Of a stretch of 64,000 bases of DNA, positions 18,546 through 28,960 are shown piece by piece. This DNA comes from Eopsaltria australis (taxonomy: Eukaryota; Chordata; Aves; Passeriformes; Petroicidae), in NCBI GenBank assembly GCA_034509425.1, contig JAVTVJ010000798.1, positions 248,001 through 312,000 on the forward strand, in the 5' to 3' direction. Position numbers and translations under genes: made by a program. A model generated the notes under the pieces. It saw only the letters and a program-made list of their open reading frames with translations. It was not told the DNA's origin and made no database searches. The first letter of the stretch is position 1. Every line of letters begins with the position of its first letter.

Positions 18546-19839
18546 ATGAGCAAGGGGCGCGAGGCCGCGGCGGGCGGTGAGTGCGGGAGCGGCGGGAGCG
18601 GCGGGAGCGGCGGGGCAGCGCCCGGCGGCCGCTGCGGCACCGGGAGGCCGCGCTGACCGGGGCTGGTCCCGCAGGAGGCGCCAGCGCTGTCCTGCTGCGC
18701 TACCTGCGGGAGCAGAACCGCCCGTACAGCGCCCAGGATGCCTTCGGGAACCTACAGCGGGAGCACGGGCTGGGCAAGGCGGTGAGCAGGGCCGGGCCGG
18801 GCCGGGCCGGGCCGGGCCGGGGCGGGGCGAGCCCGGGCCCGGCTGACGCCGCGTCCCGCAGGCCGTGGTGAAGGCGCTGGAGCAGCTGGCGCAGCAGGGC
18901 CGTGTGCGGGAGAAGGTCTACGGGAAGCAGAAGATTTACTTCGCTGACCAGGTGAGCCCCGGCCGCCGCCGCCCGCTGGCCCCGCTGGCCCCGCAGCCCT
19001 GACCCGCCGCTCCCCGCAGGAGCAGCTCCCGGCCGCCAGCGATGCGGAGCTCCGCGGGCTGGACGGGGAGATAGCCGCTCGCTCCTCCCAGCTGCAGGCG
19101 CTGCAGCAGAGCTGCCGGCAGATGGAAGCGGGTGAGTGAGCCTGGCCGGGCAGCCCCGAGCCACCGCGGGGTCCCCGCGGGCACGGGCAGCTGTGCCCCG
19201 CTGCCGGCTGGCAGCCCGGCCGGTGATCGGTGCCACCTTCCCAGAGCTGAAGGACTTGAACAGCTCCATGCCAACACCTGAGATTGCCAGGGAGATCGAG
19301 GCACTGAGGAAGGACTGTGCCAGTTACACGGAGAAACTGGAGAGGATTAAATCTGCTACCAACCATGTGACTCCAGAGGAAAAAGAGAAGGTGAACAGCT
19401 GCCGTGTCTGAACCGGGGGCCAGCCTAGGCTGGGTCTCTGCCAGGATCCAGCGCTCCCCTTGCAGGCGTTGCTTGCCCGGGGCGGCTCTGACGCGGTGCT
19501 GTTGGCAGGTGTGCCGGGAGCAGCAGCTGTACCGCCGCGAGTGGCGCCGCAGGAAGCGCATGGTACCGCCTGGGCTGCGGGTGGGCGGTGACGGCCCCGC
19601 TGGGAGCGCTGCCCACAGCCCTCTGCGTGCCCTGTCTCGCCAGGCCACCGAGCTGCTGGATGCCATCCTGGAGGGGTACCCCAAGAGCAAGAAACAGTTC
19701 TTTGTAAGTAGCAAGGCTGGGCCCTGCCCAGGGCTGCTGAGCCAGAGCCTAAGCCTGGTCTGATCTCGGTGCCGTGCAGGAGGAGGTTGGGATAGAGACA
19801 GATGAGGACCACGGCGTCGTGCTGCCAGCGACCGTGTGA
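18546..19839 (+). CDS. PSMC3IP: PSMC3IP (HOP2), meiotic recombination cofactor
   Basis: HOP2, which with MND1 forms a nuclear heterodimer that stimulates DMC1 and RAD51 strand exchange in meiosis. Eight exons: 18546-18576, 18675-18781, 18862-18951, 19020-19131, 19245-19390, 19509-19562, 19644-19703 and 19780-19839 (stop TGA). They total 219 codons (human 217). The first exon holds only ten codons plus one base. The winged-helix N-terminus (LLRYLREQNRPYSAQDAFGN) is followed by the conserved YGKQKIYFADQ, a heptad-type coiled coil, the NHVTPEEKE segment and the C-terminal cap ILEGYPKSKKQFFEEVGIET. All introns are short, 71-118 bp. The gene is convergent with MLX. It appears intact. Confidence 0.96.
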
Positions 19840-20300
19840 GGTGCTGGGGGAGCCTTTGTTCTGGGGAGAAGCTGCTGCAGAGCTGCCTCTGAAACTCAGC
19901 TGTTGGGTTGTTCTCTCTTGTTGCAGCACTGGGGGCCTGCCCTGTGTATTTATTTGTTTTTGTTTAAAAATGTTTTGCAGTTGGAAGGGTGGTGGGTGGG
20001 AGTAACTTGGCATTGGCCCTCTCCTGCAGTGGAATGTCATTTTTTCCTGCCCCACAGTGCACAGAGCTGCCTGGCTGGGGTCTGATGTGGCTGAGGGGAC
20101 ATGTGGGGGCACTGGTGCTGTGTCCTGGTGTTCTGGTAAGGAAAGGGAGCCAGGGACTGTCTGGGCTGCAGAGCTCTGTGTTCCAGCTGCTTTCTGCTCT
20201 GTGCCTGAGTGGTCACGGGAGAATATGATCCATTAAACACCAGGATTTTGGTTCAGCCATTAAACACCAGGATTTTGGTTCAGCTGCACATCCCTGTGGT
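19840..20300 (+). other. PSMC3IP: PSMC3IP 3' UTR with duplicated poly(A) signal
   Basis: The 3' UTR ends in a perfect 27-bp tandem duplication, 20230-20256 and 20257-20283. Each copy carries ATTAAA, the second most common poly(A) hexamer, at 20232-20237 and 20259-20264. No AATAAA is present between the stop and this point. Confidence 0.65.
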
Positions 20301-20464
20301 GTTTGTCTCTTCAGAGGGTGTCAGGGCAGGGCTTAGGCCCTGAGGAGTGGGGAGGGCAGGAGCCAGGAGAGGGTAACCTGAGCCACAGGGGCTGGAATGG
20401 ACTTCTGAAAACTACCAGCTCTAGGGCACAGCTCCAGGAACTCAGCATCAGAAAAATCATTAAA

Positions 20465-21617
20465 ACATTCAGCGAAATTTATTTAATTACTTTTCACAAT
20501 AGAAAAATACGTCACTTTCGCGTGTGAGGTCCGTAAAATTCCACATTCTCTTCCCAAGAAGGCAGGAGGCAGTGCTCCCTCCTCAGTGCTGGAAAAACTG
20601 CCTGAAATAAACATTCCCTGGATGTGCCCCTGGAGCAGGAGCACAAACATGGTTATGGAGAACAAACCCTGCTGCTGGCAGCACCCTGGTCCCATCACTG
20701 TGGACAGTGACCACCCCTCACCCAGGCAGAGCTGTGACCCAGACTGGGCATGGGACAGGGTCAAACATGTCCCTGAGAGCAGCTGCTTTACAGCTGGCAC
20801 AGGCAGTGCTTTGGGACCATTTCAAAATTTATAAAAATAAAGATCAAATGGAGGCTGGTCACACAGGTGTGTGTGTGTGTATAGAAGTTCTAAGGAGGAG
20901 CAGCAAGCACACATGCAGCTACAGCTGCAGAACTTTACTGTGCAGTACGGCCACAGTTTCTGAAAAGGAGATGTGTTCCAGCTCTTGCAGGAACTTCCTG
21001 TGCTCATTCCCAGGGATCCATGGCTGCAGCAGCATTTGAGGTTCATCAGGGCCCTAGCATGTGCTGCCAGGGCCACAGCTCCCAGCTCTTGATGGGCTCA
21101 TCCTGCTGCCAGCACTGCCAGGCTCCCCCAAAATGCAGTAGCTGACTCAAAACAGCTGCTACAGATGGGCAGGGGACAGCCCAGTGGGTCAGGGAAAAGC
21201 ATTTCCTACTGCTGTACCAGAAACCCATCGTTTTTAGTATGCATTTGTCACAATTCCCCACGCTGGGGAGAGCAGGGCTGTCACAGGCCTGAGGGCACAG
21301 GCTGGAGCTGCTCTGGGATCAGCTCTGCAAGGAGAGTCGGTGGCACAGGCAGCACCATGGCACTGCCTGAGCCAGAGACTCTGCCCCCCACCTTCTGCTC
21401 CACACCACCTTTCCCTGCCCTCCTGCCCAGTCCCTGCAAAGATTTGGTGGCACTGAGTGGAGCAGCAGTGCCTGCACAGCCACCGCTGGCCTTCAGAAGG
21501 AATACAATAAATAATTCAGAGAACCTTAAAAACAGCCACAAGGGAGAGGTGCCTGTCACCCAGGCCCCTGGGCAGGAAGTGCCCTGTCCCCACAGGCACA
21601 GAAGTGGCACAGGAGGC
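20465..21617 (-). other. MLX: MLX 3' UTR and poly(A) signal
   Basis: The only AATAAA downstream of the MLX stop on the minus strand is the complement of 20478-20483, giving a 3' UTR of about 1.15 kb. The tail ends within about 200 bp of the PSMC3IP poly(A) signals, so read-through on either strand would create overlapping antisense transcripts. Confidence 0.65.
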
Positions 21618-24272
21618 TCAGTAGAGCTGTCTCTTCACCTTGTGCAGGACCCCGATGACAACGTCCCGCAGCGTCTGCGGCAGAGAGGGGACACGGTCAG
21701 TTGGTCTGGGGAGGGACAGCCACCCCTGTGCCACGGTCCCTGCCCCCTCAGCCATGGCACCAGCCCCCCTGCAGCCCTGCATTCACCTGGGGCTTGCAGT
21801 GCTCCTCAATCCAGCTGAAGACACATGCCGAGAGCTCCTGGAAACTCGTTACAGAGACTGAGGCATTGAAGGACTGGAACAGGGCGTCCATGATGCCTTG
21901 GAAAACATTGAACTTCACCTCGTCAGAGACCTGGTTCTTCCCCTCGTTCGGGTTGTCCTGGTGAGCTTTCACAATCTGCTCATAGTTCCTGAAATGAGCA
22001 CAGCACACCAAGGTCAGCAGTGAGGCCTCCACACTTGACTCTGAGCTGCCACTCCCAGCTCCTGCTCCCAGCTCTGAATTCCCACATCCAGCTCCCGCTC
22101 CCAGCTCTGAATTCCCACATCCAGCTCCCGCTCCCAGCTCCTGCTCCCAGCTCTGAATTCCCACATCCAGCTCCCAGTCCCAGCTCTGAATTCCCACATC
22201 CAGCTCCCGCTCCCAGCTCTGAATTCCCACATCCAGCTCCCAGTCCCAGCTCTGAATTCCCACATCCAGCTCCCGCTCCCAGCTCTGAATTCCCACATCC
22301 AGCTCCTGCTCCCAGCTCCTGCTCCCAGCTCTGAATTCCCACATCCAGCTCCAGCTCCTGGTTCCAAGCTCCAGGCCTGTCCCTAGATGGAGAACCACTG
22401 CAGAACCCTGCAAGAATGTAAGGGAGCAACAGAAGTAGAAAGGGCATGACCCCAACAGCTCTTCCCTTACACTTTCATGATCTTCAAGGCCATCACATCT
22501 TTCCTGAGGGTAGTAACTTCCTCCTCCTGCTTTTTCTTTTCCTTGTGCAGGAACTGGATGTAGTCGATGGCTGAGCATGAAAACACAGAGTGAGGACTTG
22601 GTAGCACACGAGGGCCCCCAAGATCCCCACAGGAGATGCCTGAGCCAGGGCACCATCAGTTCCCACTGACCCAACTCTCCAGGGGAAGGTGGGTGCGTGC
22701 AGGAGAGCAGCACCCGAGCTCCCCAGAGCCTCATCACACCAGAAGGTACTAAGGTGCTGAACTTTGCCCTGCACACCTCTGTAGGGAGGAGGTTTGGGGG
22801 TTGATAGCACATCCTTCCCTCCCACCCTCAGGACTCACTTTTCTGGAGGACGATGGCCTTGCTCAGCTTCTGTGAGCTGATGGAGAAATCCTGCTGCTCA
22901 CAGGTGGGGACGATGGCCTGCAAGTCATTGTAGCCTTTCTGCAGGGAAGCAGAGCCACAGAGTGTGGGCTCATCCTGTGACAGCAGGTGCACACCCAGCT
23001 CCCCCAGCACAGCCCCTCAGAGCCAGGGCAGCTCCCAGCACACACACATGCAGGGAGGGCAGATCCAGCAGCAAAACAGAGAAGTGCTGGAAGAGCTGGG
23101 TGCTGGAGCAGGCTGGGAGCAGCACTCCAGCCCTGCCTGCTGCCTCTCGCCTCACCTTGATGGCATCCCGGCGTTTCTGCTCGGCCTGGGTGTGCGCCCG
23201 GCGCCGCTGGTCCTTGTACGACTCCTTGTGGGGCTCCTGGTGGTAGTCACTGTCCTCATCGTCTGTGGGGACACAGTGTGACTGCGGGTGACGAGGCAGA
23301 GGCCCGAGGAGGGGCACAAGACAGCTCAAGGGATCACTACAGCTGCAGCCAGGCCCAGCACAGCCCCTACCCCAGTCAGCTACAGCAGGCTGGGCTGAAG
23401 AAAAGCCTTCCAAGGGGTCCCGGCAACACTTTCCCTCTCCTTGGGGAGCTGGGCAGGAGGCAGATGCTGGCAGCTCCCTTGGGAAGGTGTCAAAACCAGA
23501 GCGATTCTCGACTCCAAACCCTGCTGGAAACCCCAGAACCCTGATGCTGTTCCCACCACCTTCCTCCTCCTCTTTCTCCTCAGGATAGGAATGCTGCCCA
23601 GCCACACTCATTCCCTCAGTGCAGGGCAGACTGGCACACGCCAGATTCCCCAGCGAGCAGAAACACCCGGTCACAGAGCACAAACCCCACCTGTGTTGGG
23701 GACAGAAGAGGCACTGGTGGAGCCGATGCTGTTGGCTCGGGACACTATGCTGCCTTTCCGGGCATTTTCCATGAAGGGCGCTGCAAGAAGAGCGGCCCGG
23801 GGTCAGTGCCCAGCGCGGGTGTGACCGGGCGCAGGGACGTGAGGGCGTCCCCGGGCAGCCGCTGCCACCCGCGACCGGGGCTGGCGCGGCCCGGGCACCT
23901 ACCAGAGTCCAGGCCATTGTCGCCGTAGGCCGCGTCCACCTGCGCGGGGCCGGCGGGCGGAGGAGACACGTCAGCGGGGCTGGGGCGGCGACCGCGGCCC
24001 GAGCCCCCGGGAGCTCGCTCGGGCCGAGGAGCACCCGCCACCCCCGAGCTGCGGCTCCGCCGGGGCCTTTGGCCGCCGCCCCTCGCCCAGGCGCCGACTC
24101 CAGTGCGCTGCCCGCCCCAGCACCCCCAGCCCGGCGCTCAGCCCGCCCGACCGCCACGAGCCCCGTCCCGGCGCGCCGCTCTGCGCCCCCGCGGCACCCG
24201 GCGGCTCAGCCCCGGCCCCGGCCGCACCTTCCCCCAGGAGTCCTCGGCCGCGGCGCCCGGCGGCTCCGCCAT
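21618..24272 (-). CDS. MLX: MLX, Max-like bHLH-zipper transcription factor
   Basis: MLX dimerises with MondoA or ChREBP on carbohydrate response elements, and also with MAD proteins, to control glucose-responsive genes. Eight exons on the minus strand: 24228-24272, 23903-23939, 23691-23780, 23156-23262, 22839-22938, 22471-22570, 21787-21988 and 21618-21674. They total 245 codons, close to the 244-residue human isoform. The basic region HTQAEQKRRDAIK is near residue 75 and has the H/E/R pattern that contacts E-boxes. Helix-loop-helix and zipper segments follow, then the cytoplasmic-localisation/dimerisation C-terminus (FQELSACVFSWIEEHC; ends VKRQLY). A 33-bp minisatellite fills most of the intron between the 22471-22570 and 21787-21988 exons. 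A CRE palindrome lies about 60 bp upstream of the ATG. Confidence 0.96.
22050..22365. repeat. 33-bp minisatellite in an MLX intron
   Basis: About eight copies of a 33-bp unit, recognised by the recurring core TCTGAATTCCCACATCC at about 22072, 22106, 22152, 22184, 22218, 22250, 22283 and 22330. Some copies carry a 12-bp insertion of CTCCTGCTCCCAG type. Copies are nearly identical, which suggests recent expansion. Confidence 0.9.
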
Positions 24273-24370
24273 CTTCCGCCCGCCCGCTCATGCGACCGCC
24301 CCGCGCCGCCAGGGGGCGCCCGCGACCGCCTGACGTCATGGGCGTGACGTGACCACCGCGCGCCCCCGGT
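24273..24370 (-). promoter_or_regulatory. MLX: MLX promoter with CRE palindrome
   Basis: CpG-rich sequence upstream of the MLX start. It contains a perfect TGACGTCA at 24331-24338, followed by a second half-site-like GTGACGTGAC at 24344-24353. The start codon exon is inside the same CpG island. Confidence 0.6.
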
Positions 24371-24412
24371 GAGGGGCCCGGCCCGGGGATCCCTGAGGGC
24401 ACCGCGGGCCCC

Positions 24413-24594
24413 GCACCGGGCCAGCACCGGGCCAGCACCGGGCCCGCATCGAGCCCGCACCGAGCCCACACCGAGCTCACACCGAGCCCGCACCGCGTTC
24501 ACACCGAGCCCGCACCGGGCTCACACCGGGCCCGCACCGGGCCCGCACCGAGCTCACACCGAGCCCGCACCGGGCCCGCATCGAGCCCGCAGCG
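24413..24594. repeat. 11-bp GC-rich minisatellite between MLX and COASY
   Basis: About 16 tandem copies of an 11-bp unit of the type CGCACCGAGCC, with variants ending GGCC or GCTC and occasional CACACC starts. It lies between the MLX promoter and the COASY 3' end. Confidence 0.88.
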
Positions 24595-24639
24595 CCGCGG
24601 CCACAACGGAGCGGCGAGGGGACGGCACCGGCGCACGGA

Positions 24640-24827
24640 CACGCTCTGCGGGAGCAGGCTCTTTACTGTCACCCAGCGGGGCTCGGCCCTGCAGGGCTCC
24701 CCCTCACCGGGGGACGGCAGGGCCCTCGCCGGGGCGGGGCGGCGCCGGTGGTGTCGGTCCCACGCTGCTCCGTCCGCCGGCTCATCGCGGGCAGCGCTGA
24801 GGACGCGGACCGTGACGGGGCCGTTCC
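24640..24827 (-). other. COASY: COASY 3' UTR with variant poly(A) signal
   Basis: No AATAAA is present downstream of the stop on the minus strand. The best candidate is AGTAAA, the complement of 24662-24667, giving a short 3' UTR of about 180 nt. The 11-bp minisatellite starts immediately beyond. Confidence 0.5.
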
Positions 24828-27800
24828 TCACGGGCCGCGCTCCGGGCTCAGGCGCTGCTGCAGCAGGTCCCAGGCCTTCTGCACCTGCGGGAGAAGCGTC
24901 CGGAGCGGCCTCAGAGCCACGGGGGAGGTGAGCGCCGCCTCGGCTGCGGCAGCAGCGCCACAGCCACAGCCCTCTGCCTTCCCGGCTGAATTCACACCCC
25001 CCAACCCACCCCTTGTGGCCGTGTCCAGAGGCAGCCTCGATGGGGAGAGCATGGCCTGAGCACAGCCCTGAGCCCTCCGGTTCCTGTCACAACCACCCAG
25101 AACAGCCCCGGTGCCGCAGCAGCCCCAGGCTCACCTGCTGGCGGGTGATGTCCGGCTCCCAGAGGGTGCAGAGCACCACCTGGGACTGCTCCACCCGCTG
25201 CCTGTTGGTCATCTGGCTCTGCAGCCGGCGGCGAGCAGCCTCCTCGCTCAGCCCATCCCTGGCCACAATGCGCCTCACGGCCTGGCAGGGACACAGGGGA
25301 CACTCAGGGGCTGGGGGCGAGGCTGAGGAGCAGCCCCGGCAGCAGGTGAGGGGCCCAGGGCATGGCCCACCTCCTCCTCCGGGATGACGGCTGTCCACAC
25401 CTCATGGACCATGTCCTGCCAGCCGGCCTCCAGCAGCACGGCAGCGTCCAGCACACACACGGCCTTCCCTGTGGAACAAGGGCATTCCTCAGTGCCCGGC
25501 CATGGATGGGAGCCTGGGCTCAGTCCCACCTTCCTGAGCTGAGGCTGCCACAGAGCCGCCCCCGTTACCTTGAGCATCGGCCTCCCTGACCCTCTCCTTC
25601 GCCATCCTGGCTATTTCAGGCCACACAATGTCAGTCAGGCTCTTCAGCCGCTCCTGGAAAGGACCACAGCGGGATTTGGGATTCAGTCCCTTGCCCTCAG
25701 AACCCCTGGGCAGCCAGCCAGGACAGTGGGGGTGTAAGCAGTCAGGGGACACCCAGGAAGACCCCACTGAAGCTGGGGAGGGGTGTCCAGCCCATCGCCA
25801 AGCACCAGGAAGGAAAGCTTTCACACTGGCCAGCAGCTCCCGTTCCTGCTGCCAGGGTCAGGGTGCTTTCTCCTGTTATTTTCCTTGTCCTGCCATTAGC
25901 AGAGACCTCACTCTCTGCTGTGAGAGGTGCTTTGCTCCACTGCACAGCAAGCTCTGCACGCAGCAAGACCTGTCCATCCAGGGAACCCCTTGAGCTGCCT
26001 CCACCTTGGCCCGGGGCAGCAGCAGAGCAACAGGCTGAGCACCTGTAAAGGCCAGGTGCCACTGAGCACTGCCAGGTACAGGGGGCAAAGACCACTGGCT
26101 CTGTGTATGCCAGGTGTGTTGCTCTGAGCTGGGTGAAGGAAAAGTGTGGTACAGAGGAGATGGGGATGGCAGTGGGGACAGGGATGGGAACAGGGAGGCA
26201 GCAGCAGCTGCAGAGCAAGAGGAACGTATCCAGCACAGCTGCTGATTCAGCTGCAGAGATGGGATCTGTCCCACCCTGTCCCCATGCCACTGTCAGGAAA
26301 TACAGCCAGGAACGCATCATCATGTCAAAGGGCTGAAAACTAAAAACCCCTGGCACAAGAGGAGAATGACCCCCACTCACAGGATTTCAGTATTTACAAT
26401 AAACCTGCTTTTACCTGGTTCCCAAACACTTTGGCCCCAAGGACTTTCCTGTTAATCGTTCCATCTTTGTTCAGAATCTCTGCAAGGCAGAAGCACAACA
26501 GGTTTGGGAGGGACAACTCCCACACCTGTGGCAAGCCTGGGTTGGGGAAAGGGCTTTGGCACAGGGCTCTCAACAGCACGCAGGAAAGGGCTGTAACACC
26601 TAACCTGGCAGCTCTTCACCTGATTCCTGAAAAGGACAGGGAAGAGTTTTTTCCAGGCAAAGACCAGCCTGGTTCCTCCTTCCCCACCAGCAGCTCTGAC
26701 ATGGGACACATAACACTTGGAGAGCCCAAAACCCATGGGGTGGGAGGGGGACACAGGCCAGGGCTCTCTGGGACACCCCTCCCTCCCCTCCCTCCCCCCC
26801 GCAGCCTCCAGACACTCTACCTGCCCCAAAGGCTGCCACCACCGGCTCGTAGGCCGGGCCACCAGGGACATAGACGGCGTGGCCCAGCTGGTCGGCGTCG
26901 ATGACGAACGCGCCCAGGTGCCCCAGGAGTTTGGCGATGGAGGTTTTCCCACTCCCAGTTCCCCCAGTCAGCCCAATCACGTACGGGCGCAACGGCAAAG
27001 CTGGGTTTTGCTGAGGGAGAGAGGAAAGCTGTGGCAGCAGGCAGAGAACAAGGCTTTGCTGGAGAACGATCCTGACGCTCCAGCCTGGAGATGGCCTTGA
27101 AAGGCCCTGGCCCGCAGAGCAGCCTTTCCAAACTCTTTGGCTCCTGGGACTCCCTGCCCTCCTCCCGGGCTCACCACTCCCACTGCAGCTGAGGCTCTGC
27201 AGGCCCCCTCACCCGTGGGGGCTGCAGCAGTGTCCCCAGCAGCCTCTGCCGGAGGCTGGAGGAGCTGATCTTCTCCTCCTCGTTCTGACTGTGGACAGGG
27301 TCCTTCATCAACTGGATTTCATGGAGAGCCAGCTCGGGGAGCCCCTGATGGGAGAAGGGAGCCCCAAGGGCCATCAGAGAATGCATCAGAGGGAAGGGGC
27401 GAATCGAGACCAAATTTAACCCCAGGCAGCATCAGGCAGGGCGAGAGGGCAGGCAGGGGTAGCCCACCGGGCTCCAGCGTGGCAATTACATTTTCAAGTC
27501 TCTTCCTGTTCACGGCCTCCCCTCCCCGGCGGGTCTCCTCGCTGACCACCAGGCACTGCAGCTCGGGGTCTGTGACTGAGGGGCCGAAGGGGTCGGCCAG
27601 AGGCACGATGTCGTAGCACAGAGAGGGCTTCACGTCCTCCAGGAACTCGCGGAGCTTCGCCGCCCGCAGCTCGTACGGCTCGATCAGCTCCGGCAGGACC
27701 TTGTCTGCCCGGTGCCAGGTGGGCGGAGAAGCACAAGAGTGACGGCAAAGCAAGACCAGGAGATGGGAAAAAACACCCGGCTGGGACTTTGAACGCTGCC

Positions 27801-28628
27801 TCCCCCTCCCCTTGCCCTCGCTGCACCTGGACACCTTGCTGGTTGTGGACGGGACACCAGGTCCCTACCGGATCCCCACTGACGCTTTGCCTGGATGGCA
27901 CCGCCTTGGGTGGGTGGCTGCCAGGACTTCACGTGTCACTGGGCCCCCAGACCACTGCCCTGCCCCGGGGAGCACCGGGCTCACCCCTCGTCCCCGCGCA
28001 GCGCCACGGCCGCCCCGGACTCACGGCGGAGCAGGTCTCCGTCGGCCACCCCGGCCAGGAGCCGCCGCCGGGCCAGGAGGCAGCAGGCGCTGAGCAGGAG
28101 CCGGTGGGCTCCGTGGAGCCGGTCGAAGGTGCCGCCAACCGCCACGTCCAAGAACTCGGGGAGCGTCGCGTCAGGATCCTGCTCGGGATCCCCCTCGGGG
28201 TCCCCCGCAGTGTCCTCGCCCAGCAGCAGTGCGGGCAGGCTGGGCGGGCAGCCGTACACAGCCGCGGCCAGGCGCTGCAGCCCGAGCTGCACCGGCTCCG
28301 GCGGCCCCGGCGCCTCGGCAGCGGCCGCCAGCAGGACGCGGGGCTGCTGTGCCAGGCGGCGGCCGGGCCCGAGCAGGACGCGCAGGTCCAGCCCCCGCCG
28401 CGCCGCCGCCGCCGTGTAGAGCGCGGCCAGAGCCCGCAGCAGCGCGGGGCCCGCGGGCGGCGCGGCGGGGCCGGCGGCGGGGCCGCTCAGCCGCAGCCCC
28501 GGCTGCAGGTGCACGTACAGCGGCCCCGCCACCAGCCCCGCCGCCGCCGCCACCAGCCCCGCCGCCCGCCGGGGCAGCGCGGGCAGCGGCGCCGTCAGCA
28601 CCAGCAGCCCCGAGGCGAAGGGCGGCAT
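24828..28628 (-). CDS. COASY: COASY, bifunctional coenzyme A synthase
   Basis: Carries out the last two steps of CoA synthesis: phosphopantetheine adenylyltransferase (PPAT), then dephospho-CoA kinase (DPCK). Nine exons on the minus strand: 28025-28628, 27490-27704, 27213-27344, 26821-27010, 26415-26479, 25569-25653, 25371-25468, 25135-25281 and 24828-24884. They total 530 codons (human 564). The PPAT nucleotidyltransferase motif [11 protein letters not shown] is at residues 165-175. The DPCK P-loop GGTGSGKT is at 333-340, followed by the [10 protein letters not shown] segment. The first exon's donor was chosen at the GTGAGT after codon 201 because it joins LLR to HKVLPEL, matching the human alignment without a gap. 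The N-terminal region is alanine-rich and very GC-rich, with an acidic [11 protein letters not shown] run just before the PPAT domain. Confidence 0.95.
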
Positions 28629-28855
28629 CGCCCCGCCGGAAGCGCCGCCGACCGGAACGGGGCCGCGAACGGCACCGGAACAGCTCCGCCTCCCGGGCAG
28701 CCCCGCCGCGGGCGGGAGGCGCAACCGGCTCCGCCCGCGGGGGGAGGAGACCGGCAGGCCCGGCCGCAGAGCAGCCCCGCCCGCCCCGCAGGGCGGAACG
28801 AGCCCGGGGCTCCGCGGGAGCGCGGCCAGAGGGGGACGGAGCCGGAGCCGTGCGG
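28629..28855 (-). promoter_or_regulatory. COASY: COASY promoter squeezed against the HSD17B1 3' end
   Basis: A 230-bp, CpG-rich gap between the COASY start codon and the HSD17B1 poly(A) site. It must hold the COASY promoter. I see no TATA box and no single clear factor site beyond GC boxes. Confidence 0.5.
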
Positions 28856-28960
28856 CTGCAAAGGGCTTTATTGGGGACACGGCGGCACCGAGACGCGAGC
28901 GGGCCCGGCTCCGGGCTGGGGGCTCGCATGGCTGCGGCTCCGGTGTTGCGGTGGCTCCGC
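28855..28960 (-). other. HSD17B1: HSD17B1 3' UTR and poly(A) signal
   Basis: Very short 3' UTR of about 100 nt. AATAAA on the minus strand is the complement of 28867-28872. Confidence 0.7.

Noticed and set aside
22050..22365. CRISPR-like array
   Set aside because: Copies are directly tandem without unique spacers, and the context is an intron of a vertebrate gene.
21748..22812. 354-codon minus-strand open frame across MLX
   Set aside because: It is the MLX C-terminal exon plus a stop-free 33-bp minisatellite intron. The preceding true exon uses another frame and would meet a stop at its donor if the intron were retained.
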